A DNA stretch of 64,000 nt from positions 1 to 64,000 of the IMG/VR virus record IMGVR_UViG_3300008952_000030; one strand, written 5' to 3'. A program made the position numbers and the translations under genes. Each line of letters opens with the position of its first letter. The first letter of the stretch is position 1. Shown here piece after piece: positions 16,715-23,093 of this stretch. Below the pieces are notes generated by a model, which saw nothing but the letters and a program-made list of their open reading frames with translations, had not been told where the DNA came from and made no database searches. Origin of the DNA: a virus.

Positions 16715-16891
16715 TCATTTTTTTCGCGGGGAAATTTTTTTATGTCCACATCTGCACTTTTTGACTCTTTTTTCCAAAATAGTGACTTTTGCCTCGAGAT
16801 CGGAGATGCTATCGGACATTGAATAGTACGTACCGCCCATTGCAATGCTTAAAGTAACAATTGTTATAAGGGTGCCAATTTCAATCTTCAT
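16715..16891 (-). CDS. Short membrane-anchored coiled-coil protein
   Basis: 58 residues. An N-terminal membrane segment (GTLITIVTLSIAMGG) is followed by a coiled coil (ISDLEAKVTILEKRVKK) and a CRCGHKK end that may bind metal. Its start overlaps the stop of the next small membrane protein upstream (ATGA). Two overlapping genes, each with one membrane span plus coiled coil, are reminiscent of spanin pairs, but neither has a lipobox. Confidence 0.55.
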   Translation of the reverse strand: MKIEIGTLITIVTLSIAMGGTYYSMSDSISDLEAKVTILEKRVKKCRCGHKKISPRKK

Positions 16892-17121
16892 GATGAATTT
16901 CCTCGATAATAAAATTCTTTACCATCCGATGCAGCGATAGTTGTGTTGTGCATGTTGAATGATTTTGTTTTTCTTTGCTTTTCAAGCTCTTTGAGAAGTG
17001 CCCCGTTTTGCTCTTCGAATTGCTTAATGGCGTTATTGATTAGCTTAACATGTGCATATACCAAGCACGCTGTCCACAACACCATTATAACACAATGCGA
17101 TATAATCAAGAACGTTGACAT
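16888..17121 (-). CDS. Membrane-anchored coiled-coil protein
   Basis: 77 residues. Membrane segment at residues 3-24 (FLIISHCVIMVLWTACLVYA), then a coiled coil (NAIKQFEEQNGALLKELEKQ) and a polar end. Forms an overlapping pair with the following gene. Lysis or host-envelope modification are possible roles; there is no direct evidence. Confidence 0.6.
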   Translation of the reverse strand: MSTFLIISHCVIMVLWTACLVYAHVKLINNAIKQFEEQNGALLKELEKQRKTKSFNMHNTTIAASDGKEFYYRGNSS

Positions 17122-17149
17122 GGAAATAACTATAAGTCAATTAAATTAA

Positions 17150-17509
17150 TTAAGCCATTTTCGTTGCACGCCGCAGACGAAGCGGCAGCGCTTTTGCGTC
17201 AGGATCAGCTCCAGGACGCAGAGGGCGAGGAACAGGAGTCTTGGCAGCCTCCTTTTTGTCAATTATGGTTTTAACAAGAGAGATGGCTTCAGACAATATA
17301 TTGCTTACTTGAGAATATTCAGGTTCACTAAACTGCCACCCGCTGCGTCTATCGACATACTTCTTAATAACTTCGAAAGCATATATGCATTCTTTATCTT
17401 CAGTGATGACGTCGATGTTGTAGGCACCAATAAGTTGAGAGGCACCGGCTTCATTGAGATACTTGCCGATTTCTTCAGAAATTATAATTTGAAGTTGCTT
17501 AGGTGTCAT
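17150..17509 (-). CDS. Protein with 'MTPKQLQIIISEE' leader
   Basis: 119 residues from ATG 17509, one base after the preceding stop (TAAGATG). Leader MTPKQLQIIISEEIGKYLNE has I-S-E. The middle is a helical segment (YSQVSNILSEAISLVKTIID) and the C-terminus is Pro/Arg rich and basic. Earlier in-frame codons belong to the upstream gene. Confidence 0.6.
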   Translation of the reverse strand: MTPKQLQIIISEEIGKYLNEAGASQLIGAYNIDVITEDKECIYAFEVIKKYVDRRSGWQFSEPEYSQVSNILSEAISLVKTIIDKKEAAKTPVPRPLRPGADPDAKALPLRLRRATKMA

Positions 17510-17510
17510 C

Positions 17511-17855
17511 TTAACCGAGCCTGTCTCTAATAACGCCGGCGATATCACTCAATAAACCGGAAACATCATCTTTGAGGCGTTGACGTGATTCAGGAGATGA
17601 AACTTGGTTCATTGCAGCTTCAATCTCGTCGCTGCCGTCCTTAACAACTTTTTGAAGCTCAGGATCCTCTCGTACTTGCTTGGCAATGCTTTTGCCCAGA
17701 AAAGCCTTAACAAGCCAGTAAGCCAGGCCAAGTCCGAAAACAGTACTAAAGAAGCCTTCTTCGAGGTTTTCGTTCTCTTCGACGTGGTTGTTAATCTCTT
17801 CAGCAATAATTTCTTCATTGATGATATCGCGCAATTTTGATTCTGTGAGTTTCAT
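17511..17855 (-). CDS. Protein with 'MKLTESKLRDIINEE' leader and membrane-like segment
   Basis: 114 residues. Leader MKLTESKLRDIINEEIIAEE has I-N-E. A hydrophobic, Gly-containing stretch (FFSTVFGLGLAYWLVKAFLG, ~35-54) could insert in a membrane, followed by an amphipathic helical end. A packaged, membrane-active peptide is conceivable. AGGGAG lies upstream, and an ACTACTTAC box is 28 bases upstream of the ATG. Confidence 0.6.
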   Translation of the reverse strand: MKLTESKLRDIINEEIIAEEINNHVEENENLEEGFFSTVFGLGLAYWLVKAFLGKSIAKQVREDPELQKVVKDGSDEIEAAMNQVSSPESRQRLKDDVSGLLSDIAGVIRDRLG

Positions 17856-17891
17856 AATGCTATAGCTCCCTTTTGCGTATAGTGTAAGTAG

Positions 17892-18332
17892 TTATTTAAT
17901 TTTGATATTCAGCAAAAGATAGACAGTTATTGCTCCGGGCCCAGATCTGACGTCAATGATTGTATTATCTGAACCCAATATCAGCATTGTTGGTACTGCA
18001 TTAATGCCATAAAAGCTAGCTACTGAATTAACCCAGGGTTCATCGATGTTGACGTTTTCAACTGCATTGTGGAGTTCACCCTCGCGCAGAGCGCGGCGCA
18101 AAAACTTGCAAGCTTCACACCACTCAGCGCCAAAAACCAAATATTTTTTGCCGGGTTTTTTAAGCGCTTCCCTTAATCTAGCTTCGTTTGTCCATCTAGG
18201 TTTTTCTTTTTTGATTTCTTTGCCGAAGTACGTAACAGTAAGCTCGGCGTTTCTAGGTGTTGGTGGGGTGCTGCCGCAGCTAGCTATAGCCATAGCCATT
18301 ATTGCAATCATTGCTGCAATAGCTATTCTCAT
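17892..18332 (-). CDS. Thioredoxin-fold lipoprotein
   Basis: 146 residues. Signal peptide with lipobox I-A-S-C19 indicates a lipid-anchored protein facing the periplasm. The thioredoxin-like domain has W71-C72-E-A-C75 and the cis-Pro loop NAVPTM. It should reduce, oxidise or isomerise disulphides in the envelope. ATGA overlap links it to the upstream leader-bearing gene. Periplasmic redox proteins are rare in phages; it may help fold the other exported viral proteins or protect the infected cell. Confidence 0.8.
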   Translation of the reverse strand: MRIAIAAMIAIMAMAIASCGSTPPTPRNAELTVTYFGKEIKKEKPRWTNEARLREALKKPGKKYLVFGAEWCEACKFLRRALREGELHNAVENVNIDEPWVNSVASFYGINAVPTMLILGSDNTIIDVRSGPGAITVYLLLNIKIK

Positions 18333-19117
18333 GCATCATCCTCGCCAATATGTGCAGTTATCTCTTCCTGTATCATTGCAATAATATTTTTCTCTGTTAT
18401 CTTCATACGCCCTTCGAAACGTTGTCCGCGCGCTGCCATACCTAATCGTAATACCCTACCGGCAGCCTGATTAGCGTTCCATGCTGAATTAATTTCGAAA
18501 TCTCTTTTTGCTTTCTTTCTAGCTGCAGCAGCTGCTTTAATTCCCTCTGGCGAGTGTTTGTACAAGTACGGCACTACTATTCTATGTCTATACGCTAGTT
18601 CGTATGTTTTAAGGCTTAGCTTTATAAAGAAGTACTCGTCGCGCAGCTTGCTGTGTGGCATTGCCTCCTGATAAGCCCTATTAGCTGCAGCTCGATCTCC
18701 GGTGGCTTCAAGCACTGTGTCATGTATGGCAGAGTGTATAGCGTCTATTCCTGCAACCATACCGGCTAGCTCCGATATCTTTGTATCTATCTCTTGCACG
18801 ACATCATGTCCGCGTCCCGAAAAGGCGCCTCTACCGGTAGCTTTGGTGATAGCGTCGAATCCGGCTCTGCCGCCCATCGCCATGGCGCCACTCTCCGGTG
18901 CGTTCCTGCCACCAAGCGGCTCTAGAGGCTGCGCAGCATCAATAACGTCCTGCATAAGCTCTTCTAAGCTCTTGCCCTTTTCCGGCTCTTTTTCTCCAAA
19001 CCCTAACATGCTCTTAATTGAATCCATCCACCCTTCGGTTGTTAGATTCTTCTCTTTAAGCTCTTTTGTGAATTCTTCAAGTATTATGCTTTGCAGCTGC
19101 TTTTTATTAATTTTCAT
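18329..19117 (-). CDS. Protein with leader motif at both ends
   Basis: 262 residues from ATG 19117, with GGGAGG upstream. Leader MKINKKQLQSIILEEFTKEL has I-L-E. A Gly/Ala-rich middle and a helical domain (~residues 110-225) follow. The last 25 residues, MKITEKNIIAMIQEEITAHI onward, repeat the leader motif, with I-Q-E, from an in-frame ATG at 18406. This suggests fusion of two genes, or an internal start with a weak site (AAGGG three bases before). An ACTAGTTAT box is 22 bases upstream of the first ATG. Confidence 0.65.
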   Translation of the reverse strand: MKINKKQLQSIILEEFTKELKEKNLTTEGWMDSIKSMLGFGEKEPEKGKSLEELMQDVIDAAQPLEPLGGRNAPESGAMAMGGRAGFDAITKATGRGAFSGRGHDVVQEIDTKISELAGMVAGIDAIHSAIHDTVLEATGDRAAANRAYQEAMPHSKLRDEYFFIKLSLKTYELAYRHRIVVPYLYKHSPEGIKAAAAARKKAKRDFEINSAWNANQAAGRVLRLGMAARGQRFEGRMKITEKNIIAMIQEEITAHIGEDDA

Positions 19118-19129
19118 GGCGCCTCCCAA

Positions 19130-19295
19130 TAATCGTAATATAACTAGTTTACCTATCCCTTAAATCTCGAAATTTCTCAGCGCTATTGAACGTGTCCTTA
19201 GCGCGCTCAGATGCGCTATAGGCGCGGGTGGGACTTATATTCCGGGTACGGGGGGGGAGGGGGGTGTGCCGTTTAAAGGCTCACAGAAAAATGAT
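19130..19295. other. Intergenic region with G8-A-G6 tract
   Basis: No gene seen. The plus strand has G tracts GGG (x3), then eight G, A and six G at 19250-19264, able to form a G-quadruplex. The tract marks the junction between the leader-protein region and the sigma-70-promoter region. An ACTAGTTAT box (19140-19148, minus) serves the gene below. Confidence 0.6.
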
Positions 19296-19517
19296 TTAAA
19301 GCCCTAGCGCTAGGAGAAGCGCAGCGTGTGGATCGCTTGGCTTGCTGGTAGGTGCTGGCTTGCTCTCCTCTACTATAGGGAAAGCTAACCCTTCATCAAC
19401 TGGGTTGATGTCTTCGCTGTCATCGTCTAACATGGATAGAAAGAAATCATTGCGTTCTGAATATTTATCTTTTATTTTTTCTTCCTTGTCTCGGATTCTT
19501 TGCATTGCTTCGCGCAT
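19296..19517 (-). CDS. Small charged protein
   Basis: 73 residues from ATG 19517, chosen because AGGGG lies eight bases upstream; an earlier TTG is less likely. Basic helical start (MREAMQRIRDKEEKIKDKYS), acidic middle, and hydrophobic end (HAALLLALGL). Unknown function. Confidence 0.5.
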   Translation of the reverse strand: MREAMQRIRDKEEKIKDKYSERNDFFLSMLDDDSEDINPVDEGLAFPIVEESKPAPTSKPSDPHAALLLALGL

Positions 19518-19531
19518 CTTATGTACCCCTA

Positions 19532-19654
19532 TCAATTAAACCAAGCGTAATACACGATAGCGATTAAGCTACCAACGAGCGCGCCATCGATTAGCAAGTT
19601 GAGAGGCGCGCGGGCTGCCTGACGTCTGAAATACGTTTTAACACTGTCGAACAT
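19532..19654 (-). CDS. 40-residue single-span membrane peptide
   Basis: MFDSVKTYFRRQAARAPLNL is followed by a hydrophobic span (IDGALVGSLIAIVYYAWF). Sits in a compact run of small genes behind two strong promoters. Length and layout resemble other phage micropeptides in this window. No family recognised. Confidence 0.5.
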   Translation of the reverse strand: MFDSVKTYFRRQAARAPLNLLIDGALVGSLIAIVYYAWFN

Positions 19655-19664
19655 GTTATATCCA

Positions 19665-19811
19665 TTAATACGCGTAATACGCAACGATCCAGTAGAATAG
19701 AATCAAAGGTATCGTACCGATGATAACGGACAGGCTCAACAATTTGATAGCTTGCGCGATGTCTTCGGCGAGCTGCTCAACCTTATCGCTGTCATAGCTT
19801 TGACGCTTCAT
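19665..19811 (-). CDS. Small membrane protein
   Basis: 48 residues from ATG 19811, preceded by GGGGGA. Polar start (MKRQSYDSDKVEQLAEDIAQ) then a membrane segment (LLSLSVIIGTIPLILFYWIV). First gene downstream of the tandem promoters at 19828-19949. Confidence 0.55.
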   Translation of the reverse strand: MKRQSYDSDKVEQLAEDIAQAIKLLSLSVIIGTIPLILFYWIVAYYAY

Positions 19812-19827
19812 GATATCCCCCGTTAGA

Positions 19828-19856
19828 AAGTTAACGCTTAAATTAAGTGTTGTCAA
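19828..19856 (-). promoter_or_regulatory. Sigma-70-type promoter
   Basis: TTGACA (19851-19856), 17-base spacer, TAACTT (19828-19833). A consensus -35; it would start transcription a few bases before the ribosome-binding site of the gene at 19665-19811. Confidence 0.7.
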
Positions 19857-19920
19857 GTGTTATGCGGTGGTGTATAAGGACATTCAGTGACAATCACCAC
19901 AACACTCAACCTTTAAAAAC

Positions 19921-19949
19921 ATTCTACCAATTAAACGGTATAAAGTCAA
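19921..19949 (-). promoter_or_regulatory. Sigma-70-type promoter
   Basis: TTGACT (19944-19949), 17-base spacer, TAGAAT (19921-19926). Lies 90 bases upstream of another promoter for the same operon, giving tandem control. The 19857-20042 stretch holds no gene. Confidence 0.75.
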
Positions 19950-20042
19950 GAATATAATACAACCATAAGCACAAATGCAAAAAAAACATTTAAAGCCTAT
20001 TACGGACTACCACGAATCGATACCATAGGGTTAACCATCACT

Positions 20043-20249
20043 TTAAAGAGAAGCTAGTGTGAGAACCGCAGCACGCTGAAAGGTGTCATCGTCCTTACAG
20101 GGCTTAAGCGCGTCCTTGATACGTGCTACCGCTGCATAGTCGCGCATGCTGTATGCCATCGTAAGGGAACGCTTGGCGTACTTCCTTTGCTCCCTTGTAA
20201 TAGCGTGAGGTGTAGCGCATCCACATTTAACAGTATAGGGGTTGTTCAT
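20043..20249 (-). CDS. Small basic protein with Cys-x-Cys
   Basis: 68 residues, MNNPYTVKCGCATPHAITRE onward. Basic helical middle (KYAKRSLTMAYSMRDYAAVA), one further Cys (KPCKDDD). Preceded by its own promoter at 20298. Unknown family. Confidence 0.5.
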   Translation of the reverse strand: MNNPYTVKCGCATPHAITREQRKYAKRSLTMAYSMRDYAAVARIKDALKPCKDDDTFQRAAVLTLASL

Positions 20250-20297
20250 GCTGAACCTTTCTTATTTATTGTTCCTGTTCTCTCAACCTCTATACAC

Positions 20298-20327
20298 ACT
20301 ATATCAGAGGCGAACTGCCCTTGTCAA
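20298..20327 (-). promoter_or_regulatory. Sigma-70-type promoter
   Basis: TTGACA (20322-20327), 18-base spacer, TATAGT (20298-20303). The -35 box lies inside the 3' end of the upstream basic gene (20304-20468). Confidence 0.7.
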
Positions 20328-20468
20328 GCGGTTTCTTTCACGATTAATATAAAGTCTCATTCTCTCGCGCTTCCTTGTTCGCGCTGCCCTGCTCATATAA
20401 GCATTAGGCATTGCGTTGAGAGGATTCAACGAAGGTTCGCCGGTTGTTCGTTCGCCAGTGTCTCGCAT
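20304..20468 (-). CDS. 54-residue Arg-rich basic protein
   Basis: MRDTGERTTGEPSLNPLNAM followed by an Arg-rich helical tail (RAARTRKRERMRLYINRERN). Probably binds nucleic acid. Its end carries the -35 box of the next promoter, so the coding end and promoter evolved together. Confidence 0.5.
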   Translation of the reverse strand: MRDTGERTTGEPSLNPLNAMPNAYMSRAARTRKRERMRLYINRERNRLTRAVRL

Positions 20469-20471
20469 GTT

Positions 20472-20534
20472 TTAACCCTTCTTTGTTTTCTTCCATACCT
20501 TCGATAAACTCGTTCGCTTCTTGCGTCGACTCAT
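20472..20534 (-). CDS. 20-residue basic peptide
   Basis: MSRRKKRTSLSKVWKKTKKG. ATGA overlap with the preceding gene makes translation by coupling plausible. Too short to classify. Confidence 0.35.
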   Translation of the reverse strand: MSRRKKRTSLSKVWKKTKKG

Positions 20535-20752
20535 TGCGCGCCCCCTGCATAATATGCGTCGATATCGTTCAACTCGTGTTGAACCTGGCGCAACGTGTTC
20601 TCGACTGCAATCATGGCATCGATTGAGCGCCCGGCGTGTCGGTTGCTGTCGATTAGATAGTCGATGAACTGAGTCAGCTCGAAAGCGGCGTGCATGCGGC
20701 TCGCGGCGTCGTTCGCCGGCGTGTCAATGGTTGTAGCATGCTGGTTAATCAT
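20531..20752 (-). CDS. Small hypothetical protein
   Basis: 73 residues from ATG 20752, overlapping the stop of the acidic gene upstream. Helical (FELTQFIDYLIDSNRHAGRS; NTLRQVQHELNDIDAYY). Unknown. Confidence 0.5.
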   Translation of the reverse strand: MINQHATTIDTPANDAASRMHAAFELTQFIDYLIDSNRHAGRSIDAMIAVENTLRQVQHELNDIDAYYAGGAQ

Positions 20753-20903
20753 CTTTGATGTCCTTCGTGTCGAGTTCTTCAAGTTGCGTGATGTCCAGCT
20801 CTTCACTGTCATCGACGTCGATCGCGGGGCTCTCATCGTCGTCACCATAGGAACGAATACGACTATAATCATCCTCGCTGAACATGTCAAATAAATCCTT
20901 CAA
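20745..20903 (-). CDS. 52-residue acidic protein
   Basis: TTG start at 20903 (GGAG about nine bases upstream) gives MKDLFDMFSEDDYSRIRSYG then a D/E-rich tail; an in-frame ATG at 20885 is the alternative. Overlaps the next gene by eight bases. Strong negative charge suggests a protein inhibitor or DNA mimic, without further proof. Confidence 0.5.
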   Translation of the reverse strand: MKDLFDMFSEDDYSRIRSYGDDDESPAIDVDDSEELDITQLEELDTKDIKDD

Positions 20904-20925
20904 AAGCTCTCTCTCCTCTTGTTAT

Positions 20926-20958
20926 TAAAAATGATGTCTGCCCTACCTCTCAGACATC
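20926..20958 (-). terminator. Intrinsic terminator
   Basis: GATGTCTG / CAGACATC stem (951-958 and 933-940 in 20 kb) with a 10-base loop, followed on the minus strand by ATTTTT. Would end the transcript of the gene at 21023-21310. Confidence 0.65.
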
Positions 20959-21022
20959 TTGACGCTGTGCGTCTCCACTTGCGACGGGCGGGACAGTTTG
21001 CCGCAAGAACATCGCGAGCGGT

Positions 21023-21310
21023 TTAGGCTCGCGTTAACTTTGAACCGTTCGCGGCGACGAACTCGGCAACCTTGCCAGAGGTGAACATCTCGGAGACGGT
21101 GGGCAGCTCCTCAGTCTTGAAGGTGATAGGGAACTTCCGAACGCCATAAATCGCGAGGTGCCCGTTCTTGGTGATGCCCAGTCGCACCATGTTCTTCGCT
21201 TGAGCGCGGAGAGCCTTCAGCTCTTCCTGGTGTGCCTCAAGCTCAGCTAGTCGCGAAAGAATAGCATCGTTGTTATTGGTTGCGGTTGCTGCGGTGTTCT
21301 TCTTGGACAT
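21023..21310 (-). CDS. Hypothetical early protein
   Basis: 95 residues. Coiled-coil start (ILSRLAELEAHQEELKALRA) and a beta-rich core (KNGHLAIYGVRKFPITFKTE) resembling small phage proteins with a 'GR/KFP(V/I)T' core. GGGGACATC lies before the ATG. A GC hairpin (CGCGAGC/GCTCGCG) spans the stop codon. Confidence 0.6.
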   Translation of the reverse strand: MSKKNTAATATNNNDAILSRLAELEAHQEELKALRAQAKNMVRLGITKNGHLAIYGVRKFPITFKTEELPTVSEMFTSGKVAEFVAANGSKLTRA

Positions 21311-21364
21311 GATGTCCCCTTCGTGTTGTGGTGCGTTGTCTGCACCGTTCTTGATTGTGCCTCT

Positions 21365-21393
21365 ATAATATCAAGGCGAAATGCGTTTGTCAA
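21365..21393 (-). promoter_or_regulatory. Sigma-70-type promoter
   Basis: TTGACA (21388-21393), 17-base spacer, TATTAT (21365-21370), driving the gene at 21023-21310. Confidence 0.8.
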
Positions 21394-21452
21394 GAAAAAA
21401 AATTCGGTTGAAAAAAATCGCGCCGAACTCGCTCCCCTCAACTTGTGAACCC

Positions 21453-21481
21453 ATTATATAAAATAGAATTCAACAAGTCAA
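21453..21481 (-). promoter_or_regulatory. Sigma-70-type promoter with no obvious gene before the next promoter
   Basis: TTGACT (21476-21481), 17-base spacer, TATAAT (21453-21458). The transcript meets a T8 tract and the next promoter within 60 bases, so it either adds to the following operon or makes a very short RNA. Confidence 0.75.
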
Positions 21482-21510
21482 GAGGTTTTTAAAAAAAAGT
21501 TAAAAAAGTT

Positions 21511-21699
21511 TTAAACCTTCGTCATTCTAGCCACGATGTACCCCTTGTAAACGTAGCCGGCGGGACTCTCAACCTCTGCCATCGCGCCGCCATAGTAAAG
21601 ACGACGAATCGTGTATACCGGCTGAGTGTCTCGTTTCCTGTCTACGATACGAGGTGCCCTGTAAAGAACCTTGTCACCGACTCTGATTCGCTCTGTCAT
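21511..21699 (-). CDS. Small 'VGDKV' protein, SH3-like candidate
   Basis: 62 residues: MTERIRVGDKVLYRAPRIVD, then beta-rich. The R-V-G-D-K-V start and alternating hydrophobic strands relate it loosely to the KVGDLV proteins found elsewhere in the window. Preceded by a promoter at 21736. Confidence 0.6.
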   Translation of the reverse strand: MTERIRVGDKVLYRAPRIVDRKRDTQPVYTIRRLYYGGAMAEVESPAGYVYKGYIVARMTKV

Positions 21700-21735
21700 C
21701 GCGTCCCCCCTTTCGTTGGGTTTGTTTGTATATAT

Positions 21736-21764
21736 AATGTAACAAACGGGAGACGGGATGTCAA
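21736..21764 (-). promoter_or_regulatory. Sigma-70-type promoter
   Basis: TTGACA (21759-21764), 17-base spacer, TACATT (21736-21741), serving the gene at 21511-21699. Confidence 0.7.
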
Positions 21765-21771
21765 GCGCTTT

Positions 21772-22029
21772 TTAACCGTCGACGATGTCCGCCCACTGCC
21801 GCGCCTGTCCTACGTGACAAGAGGTTGTCTGTGAATAATAGCTGTACTTGTCCGATCCAGCGGTATAGTCTCGAAGAACCTTACCGAGCTTGCCTGATGT
21901 ATCACCGATACAAAGGTTGTACGAATACAGCTTCTCGCCGTCCGTCCAAAAATTGCCGGTGTGCGAATTCGCTGCAACGCCATGAGCCCAACACCGGGGC
22001 ACTTCTCTGTTTGATACTCTCATTTTCAC
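21772..22029 (-). CDS. Hypothetical phage protein
   Basis: 85 residues. VPRCWAHGVAANSHTGNFWT, then LYSYNLCIGDT and a TTSCHVGQARQW end. The CWAHG...TDG..LYSYN.CIGDT pattern is one I associate with small conserved phage proteins of unknown role. Overlaps the upstream gene by four bases. Cys and His residues could bind a metal. Confidence 0.6.
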   Translation of the reverse strand: MKMRVSNREVPRCWAHGVAANSHTGNFWTDGEKLYSYNLCIGDTSGKLGKVLRDYTAGSDKYSYYSQTTSCHVGQARQWADIVDG

Positions 22030-22265
22030 TTACTCCTCTTGATTACTGCGCAGTCCTTAAGGTAGACTGAGCAACTGTATAGGGTGCGGACTGTGCCGCC
22101 GTCAATCACTGCCAACTCTATCGGGTAATTTTCGCGCTCCAGCTCGGTGTCTCGTGGCTCACCAACCGAGGCGACGATACCCATCTTGTCGCGCCACCAG
22201 GACGCAGGACAATCAATTTTCAAATGCACCATGTCACCAGGCGAAAGATTACAACTGCTCATCAT
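22026..22265 (-). CDS. Small 'SPGDMV' protein, KVGDLV-like
   Basis: 79 residues. MMSSCNLSPGDMVHLKIDCP, a G-I-V-A-S-V strand, then a charged end. Same outline as the KVGDLV family (GD[LM]V...GIV), but diverged. Two adjacent ATG codons at the start with AGGGGG upstream. Confidence 0.6.
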   Translation of the reverse strand: MMSSCNLSPGDMVHLKIDCPASWWRDKMGIVASVGEPRDTELERENYPIELAVIDGGTVRTLYSCSVYLKDCAVIKRSK

Positions 22266-22398
22266 TTTTCCCCCTGTGCTTTACTTTGCGTGTGTAGCGC
22301 TTTTTATCCCTGTGTACCTTGACGCCTCCACCGTGTCGTTTTTGCAGAGCGGTTGCGTACGGGTTACGCACAGGAATCTTTTTTCTAGTGCGACTCAC
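22249..22398 (-). CDS. 49-residue Lys/Arg-rich protein (RNPxA type)
   Basis: GTG start at 22398, eight bases after AGGAG; an upstream ATG would put that site inside the gene. Sequence core VRNPYATALQKRHGGGVKVH and a KRYTRKVKHRGK tail. Short phage proteins with RNPxAxAL at the start and a basic end are widespread and of unknown function; nucleic-acid binding is likely from charge. Confidence 0.6.
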   Translation of the reverse strand: MSRTRKKIPVRNPYATALQKRHGGGVKVHRDKKRYTRKVKHRGKNDEQL

Positions 22399-22424
22399 TT
22401 GCTTTCTCCTCATCTTGTGTAACC

Positions 22425-22453
22425 ATTATATGATATGATTTTCAAGAAGTCAA
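22425..22453 (-). promoter_or_regulatory. Sigma-70-type promoter
   Basis: TTGACT (22448-22453), 17-base spacer, TATAAT (22425-22430); perfect -10. Drives 22398 downward. Confidence 0.85.
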
Positions 22454-22466
22454 GAAAAAATTAAAT

Positions 22467-22568
22467 TTAGTTCTTTTTTTCTCTCACGATGTATGGGAGA
22501 GCCCACACCAGAGCAACCAAGCCGAGTCCAGCACCGAGGCATGCGCCTCTAATCAATATGCTCTTCAT
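22467..22568 (-). CDS. 33-residue membrane peptide
   Basis: MKSILIRGACLGAGLGLVAL then VWALPYIVREKKN: one Gly-rich membrane span with a basic end. Overlaps the upstream gene by 20 bases. Listed as real because of its typical membrane-peptide design, but the ribosome-binding site is weak. Confidence 0.45.
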   Translation of the reverse strand: MKSILIRGACLGAGLGLVALVWALPYIVREKKN

Positions 22569-22758
22569 CATCGCCAAAAATCTCCTCGTGTGGCGTCTTC
22601 ACCCATCCGTACTCAATAAGAGCCTTCGCGGTTCTACCGTAAGAGCCTTGCAGCCTCCATGCCATGCCGGTATCAACCAAACCCTGAAAGAACTCTATCA
22701 CTTCATCCTCTCTCATCTCTCCGTTCTCATAACGGATGATGTCATCAATATCAGGCAT
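22549..22758 (-). CDS. Small conserved phage protein
   Basis: 69 residues from ATG 22758, seven bases after AGGAG. Pattern DIDDIIRYENGEMREDEVIE ... FFQGLVDTGMAWRLQGSYGR belongs to a small protein type common in T7-like and marine phages, function unknown to me. The longer reading frame upstream is in the neighbouring gene. Confidence 0.7.
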   Translation of the reverse strand: MPDIDDIIRYENGEMREDEVIEFFQGLVDTGMAWRLQGSYGRTAKALIEYGWVKTPHEEIFGDDEEHID

Positions 22759-22933
22759 CGTCTTGCTTGCTCCTCTTGTTGTTTCTTTCGTCTCTAATCT
22801 CATTCATTCTCTCAATCACTGCGTCTCGCGATGGAGCGTCAAGCGCTTCTAGAAGCTCATTGCACCTCTTAGTCGACAAATCAACCCAGAGGTTAGCCAA
22901 CCTTCTAACACTCGCTATGCTTGACAATCTCAT
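22751..22933 (-). CDS. Small helical protein
   Basis: 60 residues, basic start (MRLSSIASVRRLANLWVDLS) and charged end (NEIRDERNNKRSKQDDA). Start uncertain: AGGG directly abuts the ATG, so the TTG two codons on could be used. Unknown. Confidence 0.45.
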   Translation of the reverse strand: MRLSSIASVRRLANLWVDLSTKRCNELLEALDAPSRDAVIERMNEIRDERNNKRSKQDDA

Positions 22934-22968
22934 CCCTTTTCTCCCCTATTCTATTCTACCATTCGTTC

Positions 22969-23083
22969 ACAGGCGACTGGGTGCGTTGTCGCCCCACCCA
23001 CACGCGCCGAGAGACACTTAACTCGATGCATGGGGCCGTGCGCGATCGACGTGAGATTCCCTACACCCAGTCGCCTACAGGAA
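22969..23083 (-). ncRNA. Candidate structured RNA closed by a 13-bp stem
   Basis: GC-rich segment without supported coding. CAGGCGACTGGGTG (from 22970) and CACCCAGTCGCCTA (ending about 23081) are inverted repeats matching at 13 of 14 positions, enclosing about 80 bases rich in GC runs. It ends 11 bases before tRNA-Lys, so it may be cotranscribed and processed with it. Strand is inferred from neighbours. No known RNA family recognised. Confidence 0.45.
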
Positions 23084-23093
23084 CATTTTTTCC

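Noticed and set aside
20935-21020. 20-codon frame MFLRQTVPPVASGDAQRQDV
   Set aside because: No ribosome-binding site, overlaps two hairpins between gene end and terminator; more likely untranslated.
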